This document shows, one piece after another, positions 7,460-16,177 of a stretch of 64,000 nucleotides of DNA. Within the stretch, counting starts at the first letter, position 1. Each line of letters starts with the position of its first letter. Source of the stretch: Paracoccus gahaiensis. Its GTDB lineage: Bacteria; Pseudomonadota; Alphaproteobacteria; Rhodobacterales; Rhodobacteraceae. The notes under the pieces are model-generated. The model saw only the letters and a program-made list of their open reading frames with translations. It made no database searches and was not told the DNA's origin. The stretch lies in contig NZ_SUNI01000002.1 of the NCBI RefSeq assembly GCF_005048225.1, forward strand, positions 1 through 64,000. The letters are read 5' to 3'. The translations under genes and the position numbers were made by a program.

Positions 7460-8830
7460 ATGATCGAGGCACTTCTGCTGTTTCTGGTCGGCACGCTGGT
7501 GATTCTGGCGATCATCGCTGCCAATGGCTATTTCGTGGCGCAGGAATTCGCCTACATGTCCGTGGACCGGACGCGTCTGGCCGCCAGCGCGGCCAAGGGT
7601 GATGTGTCGGCGAAACGCGCGCTGGCGGTGACGCGGCGCACCAGCTTCATGCTCTCGGGTGCACAGCTGGGCATCACCGTGACCGGCCTGCTGGTGGGCT
7701 TCGTCGCCGAGCCGCTGGTCGGGCAGTCGCTTGGCGTGCTGCTGGGCGGTGTCGGCATCCCGACCGAAGTGGGCGTCGCCACCGGCACCATGCTGGCATT
7801 GGTCGCGGCGACCCTGATCCAGATGATCTTCGGCGAGCTCTATCCCAAGAACCTGGCCATCGCGAACCCCGAGCCTCTGGCCCGCGGGCTGGCGCGCTCC
7901 ACCCTGATCTACCTGACCGTCTTCGGCTGGCTGATCGGCCTCTTCGACAAATCCGCCAACCTGCTGCTGCGCGCGCTGCGGATCGAGCCGGTGCATGATC
8001 TGGATGTCACCGCCTCGGCCACCGACCTGCCGCATATCATCGCGGACAGCCGCGACAGCGGCGATCTGCCCGTCGAGCTGTCGCTGATGATGGACCGCAT
8101 CCTGGATTTCCCGCAACGCGATGTGGAACATGCGATGGTCCCCCATGCTCAGGTGGATTGGGTCCGCCCCGAGACGACCCTGCCCGAGCTGCGTGCCCTG
8201 ATGGCCCGCGCCCATACCCGCTATCCGGTTCTCGATGACGAGGACACGCCCGTGGGCGTGGTCCATCTGGCCGATGTGCTGGCCCATGACGACCAAGGTG
8301 CGACGGTGGCCCAGGTCATGCGGCCCGTGACGGTCATGCCCACCCTGATGCTGCTGCCCGATGCCTTGGCCCTGCTGGCCGCGTCCGAGAACCAGCTGGC
8401 CTGCGTCATCGACGAATATGGCGGCTTCGCGGGCGTCCTGACGCTGGAGGATCTGGCGATGGAGATCGTGGGCGAGATCACCGACGAACATGACGCCACC
8501 CCCGGCGACGGCGTGACGCCGGACGGCGACGAGACCTGGCTGATCGACGGCGACGTCCATCTGGACGAATTGCGCCGCACCATCGGTCGCGACCTGCCGC
8601 AGCCCGATGTGGAAACCGTGGCCGGCCTGCTGATCGCCCAACTGGGCGCCCTGCCTGCCGAAGGCGACCGGGTGATGATCCCCCTGCCCATCGATCCCGC
8701 CGAGCTGGTGGACCGCGACCCGACCCGCTGGCTGCTGCAGGTGGACGTGCTGCGCGTCGACCGCCATGTGCCCACCCGGCTGCGCGTACAGCTGACCGAG
8801 ACCGTAATTTCCGAGGATGACGCATCGTGA
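7460..8830 (+). CDS. CNNM/CorC-type (hemolysin-C) membrane protein
   Basis: A 456-residue protein with the full domain set of the CNNM/CorB-HlyC family. It has a DUF21 transmembrane domain over about residues 1-195 (NGYFVAQEFAYMSVDR, then LSGAQLGITVTGLLVGFVAEP), a CBS pair at about 215-340 (RYPVLDDEDTPVGVVHLADV; ACVIDEYGGFAGVLTLEDLA) and a CorC/HlyC C-terminal domain from about 355 (DGDVHLDELRRTIGRDLP). Family members export magnesium or regulate divalent cations; the name hemolysin is historical. Its end overlaps the next gene by four bases (GTGA). Confidence 0.9.
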   Translation: MIEALLLFLVGTLVILAIIAANGYFVAQEFAYMSVDRTRLAASAAKGDVSAKRALAVTRRTSFMLSGAQLGITVTGLLVGFVAEPLVGQSLGVLLGGVGIPTEVGVATGTMLALVAATLIQMIFGELYPKNLAIANPEPLARGLARSTLIYLTVFGWLIGLFDKSANLLLRALRIEPVHDLDVTASATDLPHIIADSRDSGDLPVELSLMMDRILDFPQRDVEHAMVPHAQVDWVRPETTLPELRALMARAHTRYPVLDDEDTPVGVVHLADVLAHDDQGATVAQVMRPVTVMPTLMLLPDALALLAASENQLACVIDEYGGFAGVLTLEDLAMEIVGEITDEHDATPGDGVTPDGDETWLIDGDVHLDELRRTIGRDLPQPDVETVAGLLIAQLGALPAEGDRVMIPLPIDPAELVDRDPTRWLLQVDVLRVDRHVPTRLRVQLTETVISEDDAS

Positions 8831-9852
8831 CCTCCCTGACCGTCACCCTTGTGACCGTGGCCCTGATCGCGCTCAGCGCGCTGTTCGTGATCATCGAGTT
8901 CGCGCTGCTGGGCGCCCGCCGTCACCGGCTGGAGGAACTGGCGCCCACGAAACGATCCGCCCGCGCCGCGCTGCGCGGGATGAACGACCTGACCCTGATG
9001 CTGGCGGGCGCGCAGCTGGGCATCACGGTCTGCACCTTCGCCCTGGGCGCCGTGACCAAGCCCGCGCTGGACGCCTGGATGGGCCCGGTCCTGGCCGATG
9101 TCGGCCTGCCTTTGTGGCTGGCCGGGGGCATGGCCTTCGCGCTGTCGATGTTCGTGGTGACCTTCCTGCATCTGGTCGTCGGCGAGATGGCCCCGAAGTC
9201 ATGGGCCATCGCCCATCCCGAAAGATCGGCGCTGGCCGTGGGTGTGATCTCGCGCGCCTATATCTGGCCGCTGCGCCCGCTGCTGTCCTGGGTCAACAAC
9301 CTCGCCAACCGGCTGGTCCGCGCGAGCGGCGTGGAACCCGTCGAGAAGGCCGCCGTGGGGGGCCGCGACGCCGCCACCATTCGCCAGCTGGTCGAGCATT
9401 CCGGCAAGGCCGGCACGCTGGAACCGGGGATGCAGCGCCAGCTCTCCGGACTGATCGATCTGGGTACCATCCCCGTGGCCTCGCTGATCACCGCCGGCGC
9501 GGTGCCGACATGTGTCGGCCCTGCGGCGACCGTCGCCGAGGTCCGCGCCGCAGGTCGCGCCTCGGGCCATATGCGCATCCTGATGACGGGTGGAACCGCC
9601 GCCCCGGCCATCGTTCACATGCGCGATACGCTGATGATGTCGGATACAAGTTCGGTGAGGGAGATCGCACGACTCGCGCATGTCCTGACCCCCACGATGC
9701 CGGTCTATGAGGCGCTTGGCCGGATGCGCGCCGCCAGCGTGCAGCTGGCCGTGGTCATGGAGGAAGACCGGATGCTGGGGGTCGTCTCGCTGTCGGATAT
9801 CGTCACGCGCGTGCTGCCGGCACGCGGCCCGCACATGGACCCGGCAGGGTGA
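8827..9852 (+). CDS. Second CNNM-type protein lacking the CorC domain
   Basis: A 341-residue paralogue of the upstream gene, starting at GTG 8827 inside the overlap. The DUF21 membrane domain (LAGAQLGITVCTFALGAVTK) and a degenerate CBS pair (...VQLAVVMEEDRMLGVVSLSD...) are present, but the C-terminal CorC/HlyC domain is missing. Tandem full-length/short CNNM pairs are common and may form heteromers, which the translational coupling supports. Divalent-cation transport or its regulation is inferred from the family. Confidence 0.87.
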   Translation: MTSLTVTLVTVALIALSALFVIIEFALLGARRHRLEELAPTKRSARAALRGMNDLTLMLAGAQLGITVCTFALGAVTKPALDAWMGPVLADVGLPLWLAGGMAFALSMFVVTFLHLVVGEMAPKSWAIAHPERSALAVGVISRAYIWPLRPLLSWVNNLANRLVRASGVEPVEKAAVGGRDAATIRQLVEHSGKAGTLEPGMQRQLSGLIDLGTIPVASLITAGAVPTCVGPAATVAEVRAAGRASGHMRILMTGGTAAPAIVHMRDTLMMSDTSSVREIARLAHVLTPTMPVYEALGRMRAASVQLAVVMEEDRMLGVVSLSDIVTRVLPARGPHMDPAG

Positions 9853-9978
9853 TCGGGCAGCGCCTGCCTTCCTTGATCTTGCCGGTCAGGTCCGGACCAT
9901 GCTGATCTTACCGGCCTGTCTGACGGCGATCGCACCCCGGGAGGCGAGGGATGGGCGATCCTCGCGCCGGGGCCATCC

Positions 9979-10278
9979 ATGAGAAGGCTGCGCAGCCTGT
10001 GGCGGGGCGATCTGCCGCTTGCCGATGCGTTCTGGACTTGGACGGTCACCATCGGCTTGTTCGTGAACGTCTCCACCACCATCCTGTTCCTGATGCTGCT
10101 GACCCTTGACCGGCCCTGGATGGCGCTGATCGCCGGCTATGCCGTCTCGGTGCCCTACAACATCGTCGCGGTTGTCGGGGTCTGGCGCTCGGCCGACCGC
10201 GATCGGGCGCCCGGCATGAACCGGGATCTGGCCCGCGTTGCCAGCGTTATTCTGATGGGCGTGTTGAGCGCATTGTAG
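9979..10278 (+). CDS. Small two-helix membrane protein, unknown
   Basis: A 99-residue protein with two hydrophobic segments, FWTWTVTIGLFVNVSTTILF (about residues 18-37) and ALIAGYAVSVPYNIVAVVGV (about 49-68), and a soluble basic tail. I do not recognise a named family. Codon usage and GC3 are like the neighbours, which supports real coding. It lies 126 bases after the CNNM pair; GAGGCGAGGG upstream is a loose Shine-Dalgarno. It could belong to the same transcript. Confidence 0.6.
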   Translation: MRRLRSLWRGDLPLADAFWTWTVTIGLFVNVSTTILFLMLLTLDRPWMALIAGYAVSVPYNIVAVVGVWRSADRDRAPGMNRDLARVASVILMGVLSAL

Positions 10279-10532
10279 GAGGGCAGGGGGTGGGCAGCGG
10301 CGATCCTCGACGCTGCCGCAGCAAGTCCGGACGGCTGGTTCGAGGACATTGCCCTGCGGCGCCGCGCGGCAGCTCCAGGCCGGCTCTTGTTTCGGTGTCT
10401 ACGTTCGCGAAAGCCGGCGATGGCCTCCTTGCGTTGATGCGAGGTGATGTCGCCAAATGACGGATCCACGGTCGGATCGAGGCGATATCCATGAAGGCGC
10501 GGAGTGCCCGTTCGCTCCGGGCGCATGCAAAA
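10279..10532. other. Intergenic stretch without recognisable gene
   Basis: About 250 bases between the small membrane gene and the terminator of the minus-strand barrel gene. Short reverse-strand frames exist but none resembles a protein family I know, and codon positions show no clear bias. It could contain decayed sequence. Confidence 0.4.
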
Positions 10533-10559
10533 GGGGCCGGCGCTTGCGCGACCGGCCCC
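10533..10559 (-). terminator. Rho-independent terminator of the barrel gene
   Basis: GGGGCCGG (10533-10540) pairs with CCGGCCCC (10552-10559). On the minus strand the stem is followed by TTTTGC, giving a good intrinsic terminator 20 bases past the stop of the outer-membrane gene. Confidence 0.75.
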
Positions 10560-10578
10560 GATTGGTCTGTGGGTCAGA

Positions 10579-11328
10579 CTAGAACTTGAAGTTCGCGCCC
10601 AGCTTGATGCTGCTGTGGGCGGTGCTGGTCGCGGTTTCCAGCGTGTCGGCGCCGTCTTCGAAGCTGATCTGCTCGTTGCCCAGATCGCGATACTGATATT
10701 CGGCGAAGACCGACATGCGATCGTTCATGGCGCGCTCGACGCCCAGGCCGGCAGCCACGCCCGTGGCGGTGATGCTGTCGGTCTGCGACCCGGCCAGCGT
10801 GCTGGCGGTGTAGTCGAAATTGCCGCGCGCCACACCGAAGGTGCCATAGACCAGGGTTTGCGGATCGACCGAATAGCCGGTCTTCATGACCAGGGTCACG
10901 ATGTTCTGCATCTCGGCATCCAGCGAGAAGTCGGTGCCCTCGTAGGTGCTGGACACATCCGCATCGACCGAACCGACCTCGACGCCCAGTTCGGGACCGA
11001 AGACCCAACGGTCGCGCTGCCAGCGATAGCCGACATGCACGCCGGCGGTGGCGCCGGACACGTCCAGGTCGCCCAGGTTGAAGGCGCGGCGGCCCTCGAT
11101 CGGCTCGCCACCGGACAGGGGAACGAGGCCCACGACGTCATCCGCGCCGAAGATATAGCCAAGCGATCCGCCGGCATAGGCACCTTGCCAGGCGCCGGCG
11201 ACGGACACCGGGGCGACCTCGATCGGGGCGACCTCGACCACGGGGGCGATGACGCCGCCGGCCGTGGCAGAGCCCGCGCCGAGCGCGAGAACAGCAGTGA
11301 AGAGGGTGAGGGAGGTCTTGATGGACAT
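10579..11328 (-). CDS. Outer-membrane beta-barrel protein (OmpA-like/porin family)
   Basis: A 249-residue protein with a signal peptide (MSIKTSLTLFTAVLALGAGS, cleavage near residues 23-24) followed by alternating amphipathic strands typical of the OMP_b-brl group: GAYAGGSLGYIFG, GVHVGYRWQRDRWVFGPELG and MSVFAEYQYRDLG. It ends in Phe (KLGANFKF), the classical barrel C-terminal signature for BAM insertion. Such proteins are small surface barrels related to Rhizobiales RopB/Omp25-like antigens. AGGAG precedes the ATG. The 5' region carries a hairpin and a perfect palindrome, so the gene is probably regulated. Confidence 0.85.
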   Translation of the reverse strand: MSIKTSLTLFTAVLALGAGSATAGGVIAPVVEVAPIEVAPVSVAGAWQGAYAGGSLGYIFGADDVVGLVPLSGGEPIEGRRAFNLGDLDVSGATAGVHVGYRWQRDRWVFGPELGVEVGSVDADVSSTYEGTDFSLDAEMQNIVTLVMKTGYSVDPQTLVYGTFGVARGNFDYTASTLAGSQTDSITATGVAAGLGVERAMNDRMSVFAEYQYRDLGNEQISFEDGADTLETATSTAHSSIKLGANFKF

Positions 11329-11345
11329 GGGGATGCTCCTGGCAC

Positions 11346-11382
11346 GGGGGCGGAGGAGCCCCCTTCATTGAATATCAATGAA
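11346..11382 (-). promoter_or_regulatory. Palindrome and hairpin upstream of barrel gene
   Basis: TTCATTGA-ATA-TCAATGAA at 11364-11382 is a perfect 8+3+8 palindrome in an AT-rich patch, 36-54 bases upstream of the barrel-gene ATG. Directly next to it, GGGGGC (11346-11351) pairs with GCCCCC (11358-11363), which would form a leader hairpin. A second small palindrome, ATTGT-GCA-ACAAT, lies at 11456-11468. The first looks like a dimeric-regulator operator; the regulator is unknown. Confidence 0.5.
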
Positions 11383-11596
11383 ACTGTACCCCTCACGCAG
11401 ACTATTCGTACATAAGAAAGGAAACGAGGGCCAAGATTTCGCGACACCTTGGGCTATTGTGCAACAATTTGTCCTCTTGCATTTGGCAAAGGCGCGTTTT
11501 TCTGACGCATCCCCGAGGGACGCGGCAGCCCCTGTGCCGGAGGCCCGCCTCGTTGCGATTTCCCCAGCCGGCGCCGTCCGCATCCGGCGGCGGTCG

Positions 11597-12592
11597 CTAG
11601 CGGGATCCGGACAGGTGCAGCACCTCGGCATGGGGGCGGTCCAGCCGCCCGGCCAGACCGTCGCGCATCGCCAGATCCAAAAGGCTGCGGAACAGCGCCG
11701 CATCAGAGCCGTAATCGCCCGCCTTGCGCCGCCACTTGCGCGCCAGCACCGGCACCAGCGGCCAGAACCACGGGCCCGCCGCCACGCGATAGGCCATCAG
11801 CGCGTTGCGATACATGTAGAAGACCTTCCACATCGGCCGCAGCACCACGCCCGACTGGCCCTGCTGCGCCATCGTGTCGTGGTCAAACCGCACCTGCGGC
11901 GCAAAGCCGATGCGCAGGCCCTGACGGCGCATCTGCAGGGTATAGAGCTGGTCGTCGCCATAGATGAACAGCCGGGGATCGGGCACGCCCGCCCGCAGCA
12001 GGGCGGATCGCGACAGGAACAGCCCGACAAAGCTGGTCATGTCGACCGGGCGCACCGGCGCCTCGGGCCGGTAATCGACGTCGCCCAGGTGAAAGCCCGC
12101 CCGGCCGCGCCCCAGGGGCATGCGCGCCAGCGTGCGCAGGAAGGCGCCGGGATGCCAGAAGGGATTGCGATAGGGGCGGTTCATCTCGCAGATGCGCCCG
12201 TCGGGATGAAAGACCGCCGCGCCCACGGCATCCCAGTGCGCCGGATCCATCGCCCGGAAGGCGGCCATGGCGCCGGGCTGCGGGCGTCCGTCATCGTCCA
12301 TCAGCACGATCCAGTCGGCCTGGGTGCGGTCGCGCGCCAGCTCCATCGCGATCGAGAATCCGCCCGCTCCGCCCAGGTTGCGGTCGCTGCGATGCAGGAT
12401 CAGCCGGGGATCGCCTTGCGCCGCCAGCCACGCGGCGGTGCCATCGGTCGAGGCATTGTCGACGACCACGACATGGTCCACCGGCTCGGCCAGCAGGCGG
12501 TCGATGGTGACGGACAGCTTGTCCAGCCGGTCATGGGTCACCACGATGGCGGCCAGGGTCGGGGCGGTCGGGGTCGAGGTGGTCGTGGCCAT
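11597..12592 (-). CDS. Family 2 glycosyltransferase (GlfT/rhamnosyltransferase-like)
   Basis: A 331-residue GT-A fold enzyme. It has the nucleotide-sugar motif VVVDNASTDGT near residue 40, the NLGGAGGF motif shared by galactofuranosyl- and rhamnosyltransferases of COG1216, and the metal-binding MDDDGRP. The open frame runs upstream to 13393, antisense to rfbC, but ATG 12592 matches family N-termini (TLAAIVVTHDRLDKL). It is divergent from rfbC and paralogous to the GT at 17797-18705. Because glf and rfb genes are in the same locus, UDP-galactofuranose or dTDP-rhamnose are plausible donors. Confidence 0.87.
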   Translation of the reverse strand: MATTTSTPTAPTLAAIVVTHDRLDKLSVTIDRLLAEPVDHVVVVDNASTDGTAAWLAAQGDPRLILHRSDRNLGGAGGFSIAMELARDRTQADWIVLMDDDGRPQPGAMAAFRAMDPAHWDAVGAAVFHPDGRICEMNRPYRNPFWHPGAFLRTLARMPLGRGRAGFHLGDVDYRPEAPVRPVDMTSFVGLFLSRSALLRAGVPDPRLFIYGDDQLYTLQMRRQGLRIGFAPQVRFDHDTMAQQGQSGVVLRPMWKVFYMYRNALMAYRVAAGPWFWPLVPVLARKWRRKAGDYGSDAALFRSLLDLAMRDGLAGRLDRPHAEVLHLSGSR

Positions 12593-12781
12593 GGGCAGGG
12601 GCCTTGCGGTTGCGGCCGGACCAGATGCCCGGCGGATCCGTCTGCCGCTATCATGCCCCCCCGGGTGCGGGCAACCGTGCCGCCGGACCGGACATGCCCA
12701 CCGCGGCATCACCTGTGGCGCAACGGACCCGGCCCCCCCCTTTTTTGCCCAAGGGCCGCGCCGCACAACCGACGATAGATG

Positions 12782-12810
12782 CTGACAAGTTGCGCCATTC
12801 GCCCTAGACA
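12782..12810 (+). promoter_or_regulatory. Sigma-70-type promoter of the rfb operon
   Basis: CTGACA at 12782-12787 and TAGACA at 12805-12810 are separated by exactly 17 bases and lie 29 bases before the rfbC start. They fit an alphaproteobacterial housekeeping promoter. The prediction is by eye only. Confidence 0.5.
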
Positions 12811-12838
12811 GCAGGCGACACATGGCATTGAGGTCCTG

Positions 12839-13399
12839 ATGCAGATCGAACCTACCCCGCTGTCCGGCGTTTTCATCCTGACGCCTGCGCGTCATGGCGA
12901 TGCGCGGGGCTTTTTCTCGGAAAGCTGGAACCGGCGCACGCTGAGCCAGGCAGGCGTGGATTTGCCGGACTTCGTGCAGGACAACCATTCCATGTCCATG
13001 CAGGTGGGCACGCTGCGCGGGCTGCATTATCAGGCGCCGCCGCATGCGCAGGGCAAGCTGGTGCGCTGCGGGCGGGGATCGCTGTTCGACGTGGCGGTCG
13101 ATGCGCGTCTTGGCAGCCCGACCTATGGCCAGTGGTTCGGGGCCGAGCTGAGCTTCGAGAACGGCCGCCAGCTGTGGATTCCGGCAGGCTTCCTGCACGG
13201 CTTCGTCACCCGCGAACCGGACACCGAGATCGTCTACAAATGCACCGACCATTACGACAAGGCCTCGGACGGGGCGGTGGCCTGGGACAGCCTGGCCATC
13301 GACTGGGGCGTGAGTGATCCGCTGCTGTCGGACAAGGACCGCGCCGCGCCGGCCTTCGCCGACTGGACATCCCCCTTCACCCATGAGGCCCAAGCATGA
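12839..13399 (+). CDS. rfbC: dTDP-4-dehydrorhamnose 3,5-epimerase
   Basis: A 186-residue RmlC/RfbC. It catalyses epimerisation of dTDP-4-keto-6-deoxyglucose at C3 and C5, the third step to dTDP-L-rhamnose. Family motifs are [38 protein letters not shown] (with the catalytic His) and [12 protein letters not shown] 12839 was chosen over the more upstream frame start because GAGG lies 5 bases before it. First gene of rfbCBDA; its stop overlaps rfbB by four bases (ATGA). Confidence 0.96.
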   Translation: MQIEPTPLSGVFILTPARHGDARGFFSESWNRRTLSQAGVDLPDFVQDNHSMSMQVGTLRGLHYQAPPHAQGKLVRCGRGSLFDVAVDARLGSPTYGQWFGAELSFENGRQLWIPAGFLHGFVTREPDTEIVYKCTDHYDKASDGAVAWDSLAIDWGVSDPLLSDKDRAAPAFADWTSPFTHEAQA

Positions 13400-14433
13400 A
13401 GATCCTGATCACCGGCGGCGCGGGCTTCATCGGCTCGGCCGTGGTCCGTCTGGCCGTCGCGCGCGGGCATGAGGTCGTGAACATCGACGCGCTGACCTAT
13501 GCCGCGAACCTTGCGAACGTGGCCGAGGCGGCGCAGTCCGACCTCTATGCCTTCGAAGAGGCCGATATCCGCGACCGTGCGGCGCTGGACCGCATTTTTG
13601 CGACCCACCGCCCCGATGCGGTGATGCATCTGGCCGCCGAGAGCCATGTCGACCGCTCCATCGACGGGCCCGCCGCCTTCGTGGAAACCAACGTCATCGG
13701 CACCTTCAATATGCTGGAGGCCGCGCGGGCCTACTGGAGCGCCCAAGGCAAGTTCGAGACGTTCCGCTTTCACCATATCTCGACCGACGAGGTCTTCGGC
13801 TCCCTGGGCGAGACGGGGCAGTTCACGGAAACCACCCCCTATGACCCGCGCAGCCCCTATTCGGCCAGCAAGGCGGGGTCCGACCATTTGGTGCGGGCCT
13901 GGGCCGAGACCTATGGCCTGCCGGTGGTGCTGACCAACTGCTCGAACAATTACGGCCCCTATCACTTCCCTGAAAAGCTGGTGCCGGTGGTGATCCTCAA
14001 GGCCTTGGCGGGCCAGCCGATCCCGGTCTATGGCGACGGCGGCAACATCCGCGACTGGCTCTATGTCGAGGATCATGCCGACGCGCTGCTGCTGGTGCTC
14101 GAAAAGGGCCAGCTGAACCGCAGCTACAATATCGGCGGCGAGAACGAGGCCACGAACATCGATCTGGTCCGCACCATCTGCGCGCATATGGACGATCTGC
14201 ACCCCGAGGGGGCGCCGCATGCCGATCTGATCACCTTCGTCACCGACCGTCCCGGCCATGACCGCCGCTATGCGATCGACCCCACGCGGATCCGCACCGA
14301 GCTGGGCTGGCGCCCTTCGGTCACGGTCGAGGAAGGGCTGAAGCGCACCGTCGCCTGGTATCTGGAGAACCGCGACTGGTGGGAACCGCTCTTGTCGCGC
14401 GAGGGCGTGGGCAAGCGCTTGGGGGCCGCGTGA
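13396..14433 (+). CDS. rfbB: dTDP-glucose 4,6-dehydratase
   Basis: A 345-residue extended SDR. It converts dTDP-glucose to dTDP-4-keto-6-deoxyglucose using bound NAD. Visible motifs are the N-terminal [12 protein letters not shown] (Rossmann), [12 protein letters not shown], the substrate region STDEVFG and the YSASKAGSD catalytic Tyr-Lys pair, followed by [15 protein letters not shown], which is typical for RmlB. The start overlaps rfbC by four bases and the end overlaps rfbD by one (TGATG), showing a tight operon. Confidence 0.97.
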   Translation: MKILITGGAGFIGSAVVRLAVARGHEVVNIDALTYAANLANVAEAAQSDLYAFEEADIRDRAALDRIFATHRPDAVMHLAAESHVDRSIDGPAAFVETNVIGTFNMLEAARAYWSAQGKFETFRFHHISTDEVFGSLGETGQFTETTPYDPRSPYSASKAGSDHLVRAWAETYGLPVVLTNCSNNYGPYHFPEKLVPVVILKALAGQPIPVYGDGGNIRDWLYVEDHADALLLVLEKGQLNRSYNIGGENEATNIDLVRTICAHMDDLHPEGAPHADLITFVTDRPGHDRRYAIDPTRIRTELGWRPSVTVEEGLKRTVAWYLENRDWWEPLLSREGVGKRLGAA

Positions 14434-15290
14434 TGCGCGATCTTCTGGTCTTCGGCCGCACGGGCCAGGTCGCGCAGGATCTGGCCCTGCTGGCCCTCGA
14501 GGCGACCTATCTGGGTCGCGACCGCGCCGACCTGACCGACCCCGAGGCCTGCGCGGCGGCGATCCTGGCGGCCCGTCCGCAGGCGGTGATCAACGCCGCC
14601 GCCTATACGGCGGTGGACAAGGCCGAGGCCGACGCGGACACCGCGCGGCTGGTCAATGCTGACGCCCCCGCCGCCATGGCGCGGGCCTGTGCGGAACTGG
14701 GCATCCCCTTCCTGCACATCTCGACCGATTACGTCTTCGACGGCACGGGCGACCAGCCCCGCGCCGAAGACGCGCCGACCGGCCCCCTGGGCACCTATGG
14801 CGCGACCAAGCTGGCGGGCGAGGCGGCGGTGGCCGCAGCGGGCGGGCACTGGGCGGTGATGCGGACCTCGTGGGTCTTCTCGGCCCATGGCGCGAACTTC
14901 GTCAAGACCATGCTGCGGCTTGGGGCCGAGCGCGACCGGCTGACGGTGGTGGCCGACCAGATCGGCGGGCCGACGCCTGCCGCCGACATCGCAGGCGCCG
15001 CCCTGAGCATGATCGCCGCGATGCGGGACGACCCGGCCAAAGGCGGGCTCTATCACTTCGCGGGCGCCCCCGACACATCCTGGGCGGGCTTCGCGCGCGA
15101 GATCATGGCGCAGGCGGGCCTTGGCGCCGAGATCGCGGACATCCCGTCCAGCGACTATCCGACCCCCGCCGCCCGGCCGCTGAACTCGCGGCTGGACTGC
15201 ACCCGCATCGCGCAGGATTTCGGGATCGCGCGCCCCGACTGGCGGGCCGGGCTGGCCCGCGTACTGGATCAACTGAGGGACAAGGCATGA
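14433..15290 (+). CDS. rfbD: dTDP-4-dehydrorhamnose reductase
   Basis: A 285-residue RmlD. It performs the final NAD(P)H-dependent reduction to dTDP-L-rhamnose. It shows the FGRTGQV nucleotide-binding start, [23 protein letters not shown] and the YGATKLAGE catalytic pair. The frame is open upstream to 14379 within rfbB, but ATG 14433 matches homologue starts. The stop overlaps rfbA by four bases. Confidence 0.96.
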   Translation: MRDLLVFGRTGQVAQDLALLALEATYLGRDRADLTDPEACAAAILAARPQAVINAAAYTAVDKAEADADTARLVNADAPAAMARACAELGIPFLHISTDYVFDGTGDQPRAEDAPTGPLGTYGATKLAGEAAVAAAGGHWAVMRTSWVFSAHGANFVKTMLRLGAERDRLTVVADQIGGPTPAADIAGAALSMIAAMRDDPAKGGLYHFAGAPDTSWAGFAREIMAQAGLGAEIADIPSSDYPTPAARPLNSRLDCTRIAQDFGIARPDWRAGLARVLDQLRDKA

Positions 15291-16159
15291 CACAGCGCAA
15301 GGGTATCATTCTGGCCGGCGGCTCGGGCACGCGGCTCTATCCGATCACCATGGGTGTGTCCAAGCAGCTGCTGCCGCTCTATGACAAGCCGATGATCTAC
15401 TATCCGATCACCGTGCTGATGCTGGCCGGCATCCGCGAGATCGCCATCATCACCACCCCCGAGGATCAGGCCCAGTTCCAGCGCCTGCTGGGCGATGGCA
15501 GCCAGTGGGGGATCGAGTTCACCTGGATCATCCAGCCCTCGCCCGACGGGCTGGCGCAGGCCTATATCCTGGCCGAGGATTTTCTGGCAGGCAGCCCCTC
15601 GGCCATGGTGCTGGGCGACAACATCTTCTTCGGCCACGGGCTGCCGGAACTGCTGGCATCCGCCGACGGGCGCGACAGCGGCGGAACGGTCTTCGGCTAT
15701 CGCGTCTCGGACCCCGAGCGCTATGGCGTGGTGGATTTCGACGATGAGATGCGCGCCCGCGCGATCATCGAGAAGCCCAAGGTGCCGCCCTCGGACTATG
15801 CCGTGACGGGCCTCTATTTCCTCGACGGCACCGCGCCGGAACGCGCCCGCGCCGTCCAGCCCTCGGACCGGGGCGAGCTGGAGATCACCACCCTGCTGGA
15901 AAGCTACCTGCATGACGGCAGCCTGACGGTCGAGCGCATGGGTCGCGGCTTTGCCTGGCTGGACACCGGCACCCATGCCAGCCTGCTGGATGCCGGCAAC
16001 TTCGTGCGCACGCTGGAGAACCGCCAGGGCCTGCAGACCGGCTGCCCCGAGGAGATCGCCTTCGAGGCCGGATGGATCACATCCGACCAGCTGCGCGTTC
16101 AGGCCAAGCGCTATGCAAAGAACGATTACGGCGCCTATCTGCTGCGCCTGATTTCCTGA
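15287..16159 (+). CDS. rfbA: Glucose-1-phosphate thymidylyltransferase
   Basis: A 290-residue RmlA. It forms dTDP-glucose from dTTP and glucose-1-phosphate and is usually feedback-inhibited by dTDP-rhamnose. The nucleotidyltransferase signature is [14 protein letters not shown], followed by [23 protein letters not shown] and the [14 protein letters not shown] motif. It completes the dTDP-rhamnose pathway in the order C-B-D-A. The start is coupled by ATGA to rfbD. Confidence 0.97.
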   Translation: MTQRKGIILAGGSGTRLYPITMGVSKQLLPLYDKPMIYYPITVLMLAGIREIAIITTPEDQAQFQRLLGDGSQWGIEFTWIIQPSPDGLAQAYILAEDFLAGSPSAMVLGDNIFFGHGLPELLASADGRDSGGTVFGYRVSDPERYGVVDFDDEMRARAIIEKPKVPPSDYAVTGLYFLDGTAPERARAVQPSDRGELEITTLLESYLHDGSLTVERMGRGFAWLDTGTHASLLDAGNFVRTLENRQGLQTGCPEEIAFEAGWITSDQLRVQAKRYAKNDYGAYLLRLIS

Positions 16160-16177
16160 CAGACGGATCCCTGCTTG

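Noticed and set aside
11364..11382. FNR-box reading of the palindrome
   Set aside because: The half-sites TTGA and TCAA are separated by three bases; the TTGAT-N4-ATCAA pattern is not met.
14870..15286. Extended start for rfbA
   Set aside because: The frame is open inside rfbD, but the true N-terminus with GGSGTRLYP follows the ATGA-coupled ATG at 15287.
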